Below, piece after piece: positions 36,954 to 47,664 of a stretch of DNA of 47,763 bases. A program made the translations under genes and the position numbers. The stretch is taken from the NCBI GenBank assembly GCA_002286855.1, contig NRSV01000120.1, forward strand, positions 1 through 47,763. The letters run 5' to 3'. Source of the stretch: Bipolaris cookei (lineage: Eukaryota; Ascomycota; Dothideomycetes; Pleosporales; Pleosporaceae). Below the pieces are notes generated by a model that did no database searches, was not told the DNA's origin, and saw nothing but the letters and a program-made list of their open reading frames with translations. The first letter of the stretch is position 1. Every line of letters begins with the position of its first letter.

Positions 36954-37080
36954 TGTAAGCAGTTAAGGTTATAAGAAGTATTGTGTGTTGTCCTATGTAT
37001 CATGATAGAAGCAAGTTTAAATACAGCATTATTAGTCAGTGGGCAACCACGTGACTATACATGGTACTTCTGGGCTTACA
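36954..37080 (-). repeat. Copia 5' LTR
   Basis: 127 bp, TG...CA ends, identical by eye to the 3' LTR. It is joined on its right directly to codons of a pogo transposase relic. Confidence 0.93.
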
Positions 37081-39025
37081 GTTAAGCTCACTACATTAAC
37101 GCGCCGGCACTAAAACAAAACACAGTCGCGAACGGCAGCTGCCCAAAAACGCCAACTGCTCACTCCACCACAAGAATCTGAGCTAGTAAAATATATAGAA
37201 AAACTATCAGATCGCGGCCTACCACCTTCTCGAGCGATAGTAAAAAATTATGTGTCAGTTATTGCAGAATGGGAGCCCTCCAACAGCTGGGTTACTCGGT
37301 TTTTGACGCGTCACCACGACAAAATATTCATCAAAAAATCCACCAGTATCGACCGCGACCGTCAACTGGCTGATAATCCAGCTAACTATTAATCGTATTT
37401 TGATCTCCTCTATGCCAAGCTCGATCAGTATAACGTTGCGCTATATAATATCTACAATATGGACGAGAAGGGCTTTTTACTTGGCCGTATTTCACTATCA
37501 AAGAGAATCTTTTCAAAGGAGCTCTAAGATCAAAAGAAAGTACAACAATCCCTCCAAGATAGGAGTAGAGACTAGACAACAATTATTAGCTATATTTGCG
37601 CTAATAGAAGCTTAGTAGATCCTACGATAATCTACGAGGGCTCAGATGGTCTTCGCGATAACTGGCTGCGGGATCTGGTGATGGGAAAACACCGGGTTTT
37701 TTCTCCACAAGCTCGTTAGGATGGAGCAACGACGAGCTCGCGCGAGCTTGGGTTGAGCAGGTGTTTGATCAGCGCACAAAGGAGAAAGCAAAACGCGATT
37801 ACCGGATGCTTCTTGTCGATGGGCATGGTAGTCACCTAACGCCTTTATTCATCGAGTATTGCTATACCCATCGAATACTACTCGCAGTATTTCCGCCTCA
37901 CGCTACTCACAGCCTCCAGCCACTCGATGTTGGCGTGTACTCACCTCTGGCAGCCGCGTACAATACTGAGCTCACCAATCTGATCTACAGTAGTCAAGGC
38001 CTTATCAATATGCAGAAAAGTGATTTTCTACGCTTATTTTGGGCGGCATATACATCTGCTTTCACAGCTGACAATATATTGAGTAGTTTTCGAGCCACTG
38101 GGATCCATCCGCGCGATCCCAACGTCGTGATGAAACGCTTTAAAACACCACCACCGCGAGCCGATACAGATATAGAAATTGGGGAGGGAGGTGATGGAGA
38201 TAGCTGGAGGGATCTATCAAAATTATTTGACGCTGCTGTGCCGGATACATTAAAAAATGCAGCTAAACAGCTCAAACAGGCGCTACATTCATTACAGGTA
38301 CAGAACGAGCTTGTACACCATGAAAACGATGAACTGCGGGGTAGTATTACTACCAAAAAACAACGCAAATCTAATAAAAAGCCTCTCGACTTAAAGCAGC
38401 ACAAAGAGTATCACAGTACTGCAGTAGTGTGGAGCCCGCGATCGGTGAGGGAGGCCAGAGCCCGCGAGGCACTAGAAAAGCAGCAACACGATGAAAAAAA
38501 ATTCCAAAAAATAGGAGAGAGAGGAGCGAGCTGCCACAGCTGCTTACAAAAAACTGATGGCTGTAGAGGCACGAGAGGCTCGTGAAATGACAAGAATGGT
38601 GCGGCAGCAGGAGCGGGCTGCGAGGGCTGCACAGCTGGCTGTCGCACGCGCCCAAAAAGCACAAGATCGCGCTGCTGCAACCGCAAAAAAAGCTCGCGAT
38701 AAGCAGGATACAGCTAAATGAAAAGCTTCATCAACTCAGAATGTAAAAAAAACAAAGCGGCGTCGTATTGTAGAGGCTGAAAGTGGTGGTGCTGATACAT
38801 CCCGCCTGCCAAGCCTCCCACCAAAACCACCACGCGCGACCGCAATGTGCGATTACCCAGTAAATATCAGTAGATACATTTCAAATATACGATCATGCGA
38901 GTACTCCACCAAAAAATCCCGCGATAATAACGTTTTGGCAGTGGTCAAAAGCTTCATTTTTTGGCGGGTGCCCATTTTGGTGGGGTGTTGCATTGGCTGA
39001 ACTGTTGCACGCACTGACCAGGTAG
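37081..39025 (+). mobile_element. 5'-truncated pogo-like element relic, same family as the nested one
   Basis: The left end begins inside the transposase HTH region (KLTTLTRRH) at the copia LTR. The right end keeps a TIR with TTGCACGCACTGACCAGGTAGC, matching the nested element's terminus. Its 5' TIR and the first roughly 35 codons are absent from the window. Confidence 0.85.
37083..38705 (+). pseudogene. Decayed pogo-like transposase
   Basis: Homology to the nested transposase runs through LTPPQESELVKYIEKLSDRG, WVTRFLTRHH and YNMDEKGFLLGRISLSKR. It contains in-frame stops (e.g. TAA at 37390-37392, TAA at 37525-37527) and frame changes near 37700 and 38530. From 37761 to 38585 it is open for 274 codons with LLVDGHGSHLT and THSLQPLDVGVYSPLAAAY. 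The coiled-coil region follows without the stop seen in the nested copy. It is not functional. It is older than the nested copy judging by damage. Confidence 0.85.
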
Positions 39026-39692
39026 CTACGGTAAAAGTAACTACCGATGGTCAACTAGGTGTTGACACTCCGCATGAATTAATCGCCACTCGCAGCCTTG
39101 CGGCTGACTACATGTAAGGCGATGCTATCTTAGTCTAAAGCTTAGCTAGATACGAGTAGAAGGTTGCAATGGCAGTTCATGCATTGTGGTAGCTCTGTGA
39201 GAATTCGAGCTCGCTTCTGTTGTAACTCTGGTGGCAAAGTGTTAACGTCCGTGTAATTACATGAGTGCAGTGCGAGAGACAACCAAAAAGCCTAGTCTCA
39301 AATCTTAACAGAATAGCTCAAGCAGAAGAACAAGATAGCGCATCGTAAAACTTAGAAGTCAAAATACCTAATTTTGTTCCGGTAGCTTAGCACATCGTAT
39401 TGTGTGTGGCGAAGGTCAGCACCCAATGCCAAGAACATGCTGGCTTTGGCATCTTTCCACGCACCATCGTTACAACCACATACAACCAACATCATAGCGC
39501 AAGTTTTTCTGCGCTTTTACTAGGCAAGATTTGCTAACTCGTTGTAGATCCGCAACAGCCAACGGCGGTACCCCGTACTTCGAATGATCGCACGTTGACG
39601 CCTCTCCACACCGCCCCTGACCGCACAAACATCTTTCACACAACGCGTCCATTTTCCAACTACATTGCTATTACACACAAGGGAATACTATA
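39026..39692. other. Spacer, nothing recognised
   Basis: No gene, RNA or repeat that I can support. Short frames only. Confidence 0.45.
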
Positions 39693-40070
39693 GTGGAAGC
39701 TCCTATTACTCAGACTCTCAACGGGCTAGGCTGGCCCATGCCAAAGTGCTGTGCAGCCTACTCGCAAGACCGTACCGACGTGATGGAGTACGCCATACCG
39801 AAGCGAGTTGTGCTCCGCTTCAAAGTTACATACGAGCTCGAGGAAAGCGCGATTAACAAGAGTTTCTTTGCTCGAATCAACTATGAGCCGGAAAATGACT
39901 ACTACTCTCATTTAATGGCCGCTAATAACTCCTCTAAGATGCACATCGTCCTTGATCTGCATTGTAACACAAATCCGAGCATAGACAACCGTAAAATACC
40001 CTACGAAGTATACAAAGTCTTCAAAAAGGACGGTGAATTGTATGTCATCCTGCAATTGAAAGTGAGCTAG
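39693..40070 (+). CDS. Hypothetical 110-125 aa protein fragment
   Basis: The open frame from 39621 to the TAG ending at 40070 has no ATG until 39738. The product (GWPMPKCCAAYSQDRTD, RVVLRFKVTYELEE, YEVYKVFKKDGELYVILQL) looks like a genuine mixed alpha/beta protein rather than chance sequence. The lack of an early ATG suggests a 3' exon after an intron, or a 5'-damaged gene. No family is recognised. Confidence 0.35.
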   Translation: MEAPITQTLNGLGWPMPKCCAAYSQDRTDVMEYAIPKRVVLRFKVTYELEESAINKSFFARINYEPENDYYSHLMAANNSSKMHIVLDLHCNTNPSIDNRKIPYEVYKVFKKDGELYVILQLKVS

Positions 40071-40559
40071 CTAATGAAGCAACAAAATAGTGAATTTGAA
40101 CGACTTCATGGTGAAGCATGCGACCTTGCTCGCGAGCGCTGTAGGAGGGTTGGTTGGGGTACTCACCAAACTCAGTCCGATGAATTGGACGGCGTCCTTG
40201 CGTCGCATGCAGGGCATCTCCCACCTACATTCGTATCCTGAGCGTCAAGAGAGAGAGGCAAGTCTCTGAGTTGTGAAGTTGCAGGCATGCACAGTGTCTG
40301 ACCTTGACGCTGTCGTGCTGTATCACACCGGAGATAATCCCCTCTCACTTGATGTTGCGGGTTTCGGCGACAGTTGAGATATGTCGTGGCTTGAATAAAG
40401 CACATGTTAGACGTAAAAACGATCAGAGAAGAATTGACAGAACGGTGGCGTGGGTGTGTTTGCTAGTAGAAGCAAGAATGGTTCGCCAGCGTTGCAGACA
40501 AGTGCGGGGCATTGCTATATGCACGTGGAAGAGGCTGCAGTCTCGACCGTGGACATGTT
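40071..40559. other. Spacer, nothing recognised
   Basis: About 490 bp between the hypothetical ORF and the BTB pseudogene, without supported features. Confidence 0.4.
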
Positions 40560-41215
40560 TCATAAGGCTACGTGGTTATCCGATCCCTCTTCTTCTCCTT
40601 CAAGGTACGCATCGATACAAGGATATGTTTCGCTTCCAGGCTTTGAGCGCGCCTTCACTGTAGTCTTCATTGCATCCACCAAGGCTTCTCTAGGGTATCC
40701 ATCGAAGTAAACCATCCAACCAACTTTTTCTTCCACGTCATCGTTGAAATGACATGCGACGCTATTAGCAATTAAACGTCTAAGCGGCGATATAGAAGGG
40801 GTGACATGGTAGACAATCTGAACACTATTAATTCCTGAGTACTACCCTGAACTCTTTATCGCCGCTTGCACAGTTCTCACTATGGCATTTTTATACTTTA
40901 CGTCGAGGATCTTCTCCTAGGACGTATGCTTCTGCAAGCATAATGAAGACTTTCTCTGCTTCTTCAGGCGCCTTTTCACGCATGTCTTCGCCATCATTAT
41001 ATAACTTGATCGGCATGTGATTAATACATAGTCATCTAATATAGTGGCCAACTGTTCACAGCGTCATCTGGAAGATCGATGATATCTGGTTATTCTCTCA
41101 ATTCAGTCCACTTTGGCTCCATAACTCTTTGAAAAAAAATCCCGAGCTCTTGCAAAGGACACCGCGATAGACATTGAGGGCTTCCGTTTCACCGCCACGT
41201 TTCGTAGGCCTTAGC
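40560..41215 (-). pseudogene. BTB/POZ-domain gene relic
   Basis: Reading the minus strand across frames gives successive BTB pieces: ETEALNVYRGVLCKSSGFFF, MEPKWTELRE, DIIDLPDDAVNSW, EKVFIMLAEAYVLGEDPRRK, then SPLRRLIANSVACHF and VGWMVYFDGYPREALVDAMK, ending at TGA 40560-40562. This is the usual layout of fungal BTB/POZ proteins (core, then a conserved PLRR segment). The pieces lie in at least two frames with several stops (e.g. after WTELRE and after AAIKSSG). The 5' end is uncertain, near 41215. Non-functional. These proteins are typically Cullin-3 adaptors or of unknown role. Confidence 0.6.
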
Positions 41216-41979
41216 TTTGATGATTGGGCCGCTCGGCCTAGCCTTAATCAGTACGTAGAAAATAAACCAGGCTGCACAGTGCTTGACTCCATATCGCTTG
41301 CCACGTGCGATTCCAGATCTGTAACTATGATTATTCTGGGGTCTCCGTTTAGTTGAACTCTGGCATTGAGGGAGCGAGCGGGGTAAGTACAACAATCTTC
41401 TAGTAGGAGGAATCAGCGTCCCTAACAAGTGCGGGGTACGATAAGCCACAGAAGCTGCAAACTAGACCCTGAACGTGCACGAGGCTGTCCAGTTATTGGT
41501 CCAAATGCAAATTGCGCATTGACGGTGTAAGGTAATGTCCATCCCTGGGTTACGGGACGCTCCCCGAGACGGGACGAACTTGCACTTCAGACTTTCGGAT
41601 TGTCGCTTCCGCGATTTTACAAAGCCGTGATTCTTACACACAGATCTATGGTTACTGTTGCTCTAGGCAGACAGCCTCCGAATAGAATCCTCGCAATATT
41701 GCTCATGTTGGCGATCTCTTCCCGGAGACTGTTAGGCGTTCCCTTTCCGTTTCACTCCTGTCCATTCGCGAAATTTCATCTCTATCGGATGTTTGGAGGT
41801 CCAGAGGGGAAGTAAAAAGAACCAGGATAGTTTTCTCAGCGTTGGAAGCTGTTTTGATATTAGGAGCATGGATGCCGGGAGGTTCCTGCTTTCATAGATG
41901 CTCTGATCGTTTCAGGCTGCTGACACATTGTATCAAATTCCCGCCAGATCCCTATTTTCAATGTCTGCAAATAAACGTG
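41216..41979. other. Spacer, nothing recognised
   Basis: No gene I can support. Its left end may hold more 5' sequence of the BTB relic. Confidence 0.4.
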
Positions 41980-43200
41980 GCGCTTTGGGCGCGTCTACGG
42001 CATACAAGGCGAAATAGGCTCTGCAGCATTATGTCCACTCACACAACAGACACGATCCATGCATATGGGACCAGACACAACGCCGACAGTATACGCAGCA
42101 GAGCCACAAGGCATCAGCTTAGCACTGCAGATCGCCCAAGAGTATGCGAGCCCAAACGGCGTGCGATGAGACGTCGCTATATATACAGACAATCAGGCTG
42201 CTATCTGGTCCAACGCCAGGGCGGAAGGACGATCAAGCGCCTATATTCTTGCGGATATCGCGCAACAAGTTCAGGAGCTCCAGGATAAGGGATGAACAGT
42301 GACTGTCCATTGGATATCAGCCCACTTGGGCATACCCGGAAACAAGGTTGTAGACAAAGCGGCTAAGGAGGCTATCGGATGGAGGGACGACGACCGCAGA
42401 AGCTCATCAGCAGATGCGCCTTGGTAACTCATATGCCATAAGGTCGACAGCGAAAAGCTGGTGCAAGACACAAGTAGAGAGGGCATGGGTAGCAAAGTGG
42501 CGTACGGACGCAAAGGGTCGAGCAATCTACAGATATACACTGATATCCACTAAAAAGGTACTCCGGCTCCACAAGGGGCTCACTAAACGAGAGAGCGTGC
42601 TGCTAGTACAGCTACCGACTGAGAAGATCAGATTCATCAACTTCCTCTTCGGCCGAAGAGTACCACATGTCACCAGCCCGCGCTGCGACTGCGGAGCGAG
42701 TCGACAGACCGTCGCGCACATCCTTCTCTATTGCAGCAAGCGCAGGAATCTCAGGAACCGTATCTTCGCCAACCTATCCGAACGAGACAACCTCCGGGCC
42801 ATCCTAAGCACGCCACAGTTAGCCACAAAAGCTATCGAGTATGTAGAGCAGACGCAGATCCTTGGGCAAAACGGGGATCGCACGCGTGTAGACAACAGCC
42901 GAGCGCTGGGGGAAGACTGTAGGTACAATGGACGCGACAGACGAGGCAACGCGCCTCTACGAGCCTAGAAACACAGCATTCAATTAGCAGAATCACTGTC
43001 TAGATAAGGTAGGCGCCATAGTTTAGATAGTGATGAGAGGAAAACGACAGGACTCTGGGGGGAGATGTGGTCCCTCTGGGATGAAGTGGGGCGGCGCGGA
43101 TCAACGTCCGCACCGTGTCAGATGTCTGCCAAGCCTGCCTACTGGGTATGGCTGCACTTCGCGGCTGCAATTATGTAGAACTCGATGAAACGAAATGAAA
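41980..43200 (+). mobile_element. LINE (Tad-like) relic: RNase H and C-terminal zinc knuckle
   Basis: Frames broken by stops and shifts read PQGISLALQIAQEYASPNG, DVAIYTDNQAAIWSNARAEG and TVTVHWISAHLGIPGNKVVD. These belong to the RNase H domain of fungal non-LTR retrotransposons. Then, open at 42414-42968, come GLTKRESVLLVQLPTEKI and CDCGASRQTVAHILLYC, the usual C-terminal CxC-H-C motif. Sequence after 42968 to an A-rich GAAACGAAATGAAATTAAAT tail near 43183-43202 is probably the 3' UTR. The reverse transcriptase and 5' end are missing. It is inactive and 5'-truncated or decayed. Confidence 0.75.
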
Positions 43201-43299
43201 TTAAATCAGATCATTATGCGCTTCTAGCTTAGAGTGTCCTTTTTTGCCGCAATGCCTCACGACGCCCTCAGGTGATTAGGCGGCCTCTACACTGTAGAC

Positions 43300-43737
43300 C
43301 TTGCCCAGTATTATGGGCAAGGCAAGGCAACAGACAGATCCCTGAAACCCCGAGGTGAAAACTAGGCAAAGGCCTTCGAAAGGCGCCATCCCGAGACGGC
43401 AGCGAGACGGGTCACTGCGCTAGACCAGAACCGTCACAAGACGAATATCGCCAGCAAGATGACAAACTGGTTCGAGATGATAGGAAGGGTGTTAGGCGAT
43501 CCAGCCATCCTGGCGGAGAACGTCTATAATATGGACGAGACCGGGGTCGTGCTATCCATGCTTGGCTCTGTAAAGGTGCTCGTAGGTAAGGATGACAAAC
43601 GAACCCATAGAGGCGCGCGCGAAGTGAACGACAGTTGCTGCTATCGAGCGCATTAGCGCTGACGGTAGGTATCTGAACCTTGTAATCATTCGGCCGGCTA
43701 CTGTTCACCAAAGTAGCTGGGCTAAATTAGAGAGCTA
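43300..43737 (+). pseudogene. Fragment of a pogo/DDE transposase
   Basis: Frames read TALDQNRHKTNIASKMTNWF, AILAENVYNMDETGVVLSML (first catalytic Asp of a DDE_1 domain), then after a shift TTVAAIERISADGRYLNLVI and STVHQSSWAKLES-like sequence. The rest of the element is missing. It differs from the three other pogo-like groups in the window, so it is a fourth lineage. Confidence 0.65.
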
Positions 43738-43763
43738 TTAGTAACGCATCTTACTACATAGCA

Positions 43764-45275
43764 TTATTGGTGTGTGCAATCTGACGATATGTCTAGTTCT
43801 AACGAGTGTCGTAGTTTACGCTCACAAAGTAGATCACTCACTATTTTGTTCTCATGTTCTCCGTAACAATCTTCACACTTTTCCCGCGCCGATGAGGGGA
43901 ACAGCTTGCGGGTTGAACCATCCGTCCGGACATCATTCAAATCGTCCAATAACAAGTGCTTAGTCTTCGGGAAGCCAGCGGTAATACACAGGAGAACGTG
44001 TTCCCATGCAGCTCTCTCGTTGTCGCCAGGTAACAATATTACTGAGTCGAGCCACAAAGTACGCAGCGTTAACGCTATTACTCCGAGAAATTCAAGAAGT
44101 GTAGAGGAGGCTGTTGCTATCGAGGTATGTAACGTTACAATTGTCGGCCAAGGCGTTCCTATAGCGAGCTGAGCTGATAAAACTTGCTTCGTTTGGCGAC
44201 GATCGGAGATTTCTTGATAGCTTTCCTCTCCCGTATCAAAGTACGAGTGGAAATTGCCAAAGGCCAACGTCACATCTTCCAGATGCTTGCTAAGACGAAG
44301 AAACTTCGACAGAGGTTCAACGATTGCATCAAGGCTTCCGTTCGAATGGCTTTCAACAACGTTGAGATCAGTGCACTTAACATGACCGGTAACGTTTTGC
44401 AAGGTGTCCAGTTGGGTCGAGTAGTCTTTTATCGCCGTATCATTGACACCTTGGTTTGATTCCTGATCTGCTACTGCAGCGTCCTAGTGGGTTTCCCTCA
44501 ATCGCCTGATCTTCCTATGGCCGAATCCTTCCCATCGATGTCGCAAACGTGCTGGGGTCCAGAAACCGGGACCATAAATCTCGAAAGAGATAGTTTTCAA
44601 TATTTCTCAAGACTATACGGAACCTAGCGTTTGCAGAAAAGGAGCCAAGTGCAAAGAATCGATATCATGTTCGATTTCTTCAGAACACGCCCATGTCTCG
44701 TTGTGGGAGTCATCATCGTTTTTACGAAAGCATAATCCTCTCAATTTACACTTCAAGCCCATTTCATCGTATCTTGTAAGTTCGTGCCAGAACGTAGAAA
44801 GATCAAGCATCATCTCCAAGGACCGTGCCACGCTTCTCAGAAAGTCGCCTTTGTTGGATTGTAGCATCGTCCGGTCTTTTTCCTATTCATTGTATAGAGC
44901 TTGTTTCTCGGCGGATGTCATGTTTGCCCATTTTGTGCTTGCCATTGTATGTTCATCTCCACTAGCATCATCGCTGCTAATTTCATCCGTGAATCGTAGA
45001 CTTCTTTCCCAGCTTTCGCGGAATGAAAAGGCCTGACATCCCCTTTCAAGTCCTTGTCGGATAACGATTGTTTTTACGTTGCAGGTTAGTGTTGTACGAG
45101 CACGAATGCACTGAAGGGTTCGTACAGTTTGCTCTGGGAACGAGAAACGAACAGTCTTGAAGACTAGAGCGGTAGCTGTACACCTAAAGGCTTTATTGAC
45201 GCATCGCCACTCCTTGAGGTTGGGCAGGTCAAGGCAGTTATAGAAGGAAACCCAAAGTTCTGGTGGTAGGTCCAT
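43764..45275 (-). pseudogene. F-box protein gene, disabled
   Basis: From ATG 45273-45275 the product starts MDLPPELWVSFYNCLDLPNL, then KEWRCVNKAFRCTATALVF. This is an F-box, the domain that joins substrate receptors to Skp1 in SCF ubiquitin ligases. The frame meets TAG at 44883-44885 but continues directly with EKDRTMLQSNKGDFLRS to about 44613. After a damaged stretch (44403-44612, stops in all frames of the expected protein) a leucine-rich 212-aa region runs to 43764. The layout is that of a single F-box protein of about 480-500 aa. A short intron could explain one break, but not the whole pattern, so pseudogene is preferred. Confidence 0.65.
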
Positions 45276-46058
45276 TCTTACACAATGTAATGCGGTACTA
45301 GGTCTTGAGATGACAAAAATCGAATGGGATGGGCACGTGTTGTTGCGATGGTTTCCGGTATTGCTGGCTTGCGTGCTGTGAGCTGTGCCGATAAGCTTGC
45401 AACATAGCCTTTGCTCTATACAGCTTTGACAGATCGCCCCACTGGTGTCAAACATGGGTAGCCTGAACATCAAATCGATATTTTGCGCCTCGCAGTTGAG
45501 CCCCTGAACTCCGCGCCTCCACTAATCTACCTTACAGGATTTCATGCAAAAATCCTGTAGAGGTTAACGTGTCTTACTAGCATTTGTTTCGCTACCATTC
45601 TCTGAGACCGATACCACGTCTGATTCAGACTGCATCGCGTTCGACTTAGACAAGACCATGGGCACTTATAGATCCCAATCCGAGTGCTCATCGTGCAGTA
45701 TGCTGCACTCGCCAGCGAATGTGTTTGCGCGCATACTCACTTCAATACTTGTCGGTGTCATTTCTAGATAATGTTATTATCATTCCATGTCAGCACCACA
45801 GTCATGTGTTGCACAGCCATAAAGCTTAGCTTGTTGGCTCAAGGTAAGTAAATCAAGCACTGGAACAGGACACGTGGGGTAAAATGCCAAGAGCTTACTA
45901 CTACTACCATCTTCCATTGCAAGAAGCGAACACCAATCCCGAACGAATGTAAAGATCGAAGATGATTATTACACCACACTGGCGTCTGTAGATCAAGAGT
46001 ACATATGCTGTATGGCTCTGTGTACGCATTCCCGCATAGCAAAGAATATATCGATAAC
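45276..46058. other. Spacer between F-box relic and LINE
   Basis: No supported gene. The minus ORF extends upstream of the chosen F-box ATG to 45473 but the extra 66 residues look non-homologous. A perfect TACAGGATTT/AAATCCTGTA hairpin lies at about 45532-45559. Confidence 0.45.
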
Positions 46059-47664
46059 ACACACACAATTTATTTACGCCCGGCGGCCGAGCCGAAAGGG
46101 CTACTAACGCTAGTCTAGCTTTACACTTCCTATGCTACGTCTTGGTCTCCTTAGCCCATATGTCTTCTTTTGCCCACTTCTTTATATAGCTTATTATCCA
46201 ATCTAGAGTCCTTATTCATTACCTTAACACGCCTCTTCTCTATCTACGATCGCTCCTCATCAAGTGCTCGTGGGTTAGTATTGCTGGTGGCAGACTGGCT
46301 CAGAGTCGGCATCTCTAAGAGATTCTCCAAGTGTTCAACGTCCTATCTTCGGCGGCTAAAGCGCTGTCTGCTGTTGGTTGCACGAGGCTGCTGATGAGTT
46401 CATGTTAGTATCTATAGTTTACCTAGTAGTTAGTTAGGCATTAGTTTGCATCTAATCTTCGTGTTGCTATTGCGAATCGTATCGTCGCTCGCACCGCATC
46501 CATGTCTGGCGCCCATTTCGCGTCATCTGTCGCTGCTTTGCCGCCTAGGTGGAATGACATGTTTCCTCTGCTTATTTGCGTGCACTGCAGCATTTCTATT
46601 CGTTGTGTCGTCCACTTTCGGCAACGGAACAGAAAATGCTCCACCGTCTCTGCTGCCTGGCCGCATTCGCATTGGTCTGTTGTTGATGCCTTGATTCGGT
46701 ATCGATACGTGTTCAGCTGCGCCATGCCTGTTCTAAGCTGGGCAAGTACGCTGCTCTCTTTCCGCGAAAGCCCGTCGTAGAGTTGTCGTGTATGCTTTCC
46801 TGGCAGTGCTGCGTCGATTCGTTTAGAGTATGCTCCCACGTCTACTGGTACCTTCTTAACGATGCCTTGCTTACGTGCTATGTTGTGCGTAGTGGATCGC
46901 ATTCTAGGGAGCTGTGTCTGTGGCCTAGTGTTTGGCCTAGTTGCTGTCTTCGCCTCTCGCTTGGCGAGGCTTGCGAGCTCATTCTCTTCGCTTGCAGGTA
47001 GCCATAGCACTGTCACTGTGTTACCGTCTCTTTTTAGTGTTTGTACGGTTTTGTAGAACCGGCTGATGTAGCCTTGCCCGGACTGCTGCCGCGGTCTTCT
47101 AAGTGTGAGCACCGCTGCTTTGTTCCTTGTTATTAGTACGATATTGCGAAACCTTAGCTTTGGCAGCCTGCTCAACGCTTCAGCCATTGCTGATAGCTCT
47201 GCCGAGTACGGGTTCTGTTCCTCTCTCTTGCCCAAAGTAACGGAGAAAGCTTGTGTTTCGTACTTCTGTATGCTGATCGCGCCTCCCATGCCGACTACTC
47301 CGTTCCGCGCCGAGCTGCTTACGGCGATGCGTACCGCCCGGTTCGCCTCGAGGCTCTGTGCCGCGTTCTCCACTACGGTCTGCACTCTCTTCTCCCATGG
47401 TGCCAGGACGCCTGGTAGGATCGTCTCCATCTGCTCCATCTCTATGTCTTTAAGCGCTTCTGCCACCTGGAACAGCGGCGAGCGGCACTGTCTTCTGAAC
47501 TTTCGCATCCGCGATGTGTTTCTTCGCAGTGGGTTCGTCTCAGGCAGCGCGTGGATGTCGGTCCACAGTTTAACTGCCCGCTTCCAGAACCGCTCTTGTG
47601 CACTTGGGATGTGCGCCTCTGCCTCTGCCACCCATGTCGCTACCGTGCTGAACGTCCCTTGCAA
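46059..47664 (-). mobile_element. 5'-truncated Tad-like LINE, 3' part
   Basis: A coding part with RNase H and zinc knuckle is followed by a 3' UTR of about 380 bp ending in a TGTGTGT tail at about 46059. Its last 95 bp recur at 47668-47763 with a single difference. The 5' end is truncated and joined directly to the 3' tail of the next copy. Confidence 0.85.
46441..47664 (-). CDS. LINE ORF2 C-terminal part (RNase H and CxC-H-C knuckle), partial
   Basis: About 407 codons are intact. The nominal Met at 47673 lies in the tail of the neighbouring copy, so there is no authentic start. Sequence: a post-RT linker (AVKLWTDIHALPETNPLRRN), an RNase H fold (GAISIQKYETQAFSVTLG, NPYSAELSAMAEAL, NKAAVLTLRRPRQQSGQGYI, VLWLPASEENELASLAKREA), then GLSRKESSVLAQLRTGMAQL and CECGQAAETVEHFLFRC. 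This order is standard for Tad-clade LINEs. The reverse transcriptase and endonuclease are missing. No stops or shifts interrupt it, indicating a recent insertion. Confidence 0.85.
   Translation of the reverse strand: MQGTFSTVATWVAEAEAHIPSAQERFWKRAVKLWTDIHALPETNPLRRNTSRMRKFRRQCRSPLFQVAEALKDIEMEQMETILPGVLAPWEKRVQTVVENAAQSLEANRAVRIAVSSSARNGVVGMGGAISIQKYETQAFSVTLGKREEQNPYSAELSAMAEALSRLPKLRFRNIVLITRNKAAVLTLRRPRQQSGQGYISRFYKTVQTLKRDGNTVTVLWLPASEENELASLAKREAKTATRPNTRPQTQLPRMRSTTHNIARKQGIVKKVPVDVGAYSKRIDAALPGKHTRQLYDGLSRKESSVLAQLRTGMAQLNTYRYRIKASTTDQCECGQAAETVEHFLFRCRKWTTQRIEMLQCTQISRGNMSFHLGGKAATDDAKWAPDMDAVRATIRFAIATRRLDAN

Larger units (their letters stand above)
29538..37080 (-). mobile_element. 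Ty1/copia-like LTR retrotransposon carrying a nested pogo element
   Basis: Identical 127-bp LTRs (29538-29664 and 36954-37080) begin TGTAAG and end CTTACA. A PBS complementary to the anticodon arm of initiator tRNA-Met abuts the 5' LTR, and a purine tract abuts the 3' LTR. Gene order protease-integrase-RT-RNase H on the minus strand is Pseudoviridae/Ty1-copia type. Without the 2140-bp insert the element is about 5.4 kb. The outer 5-bp flanks (GATAC left, GTTAA right) are not a target duplication. Confidence 0.95.
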
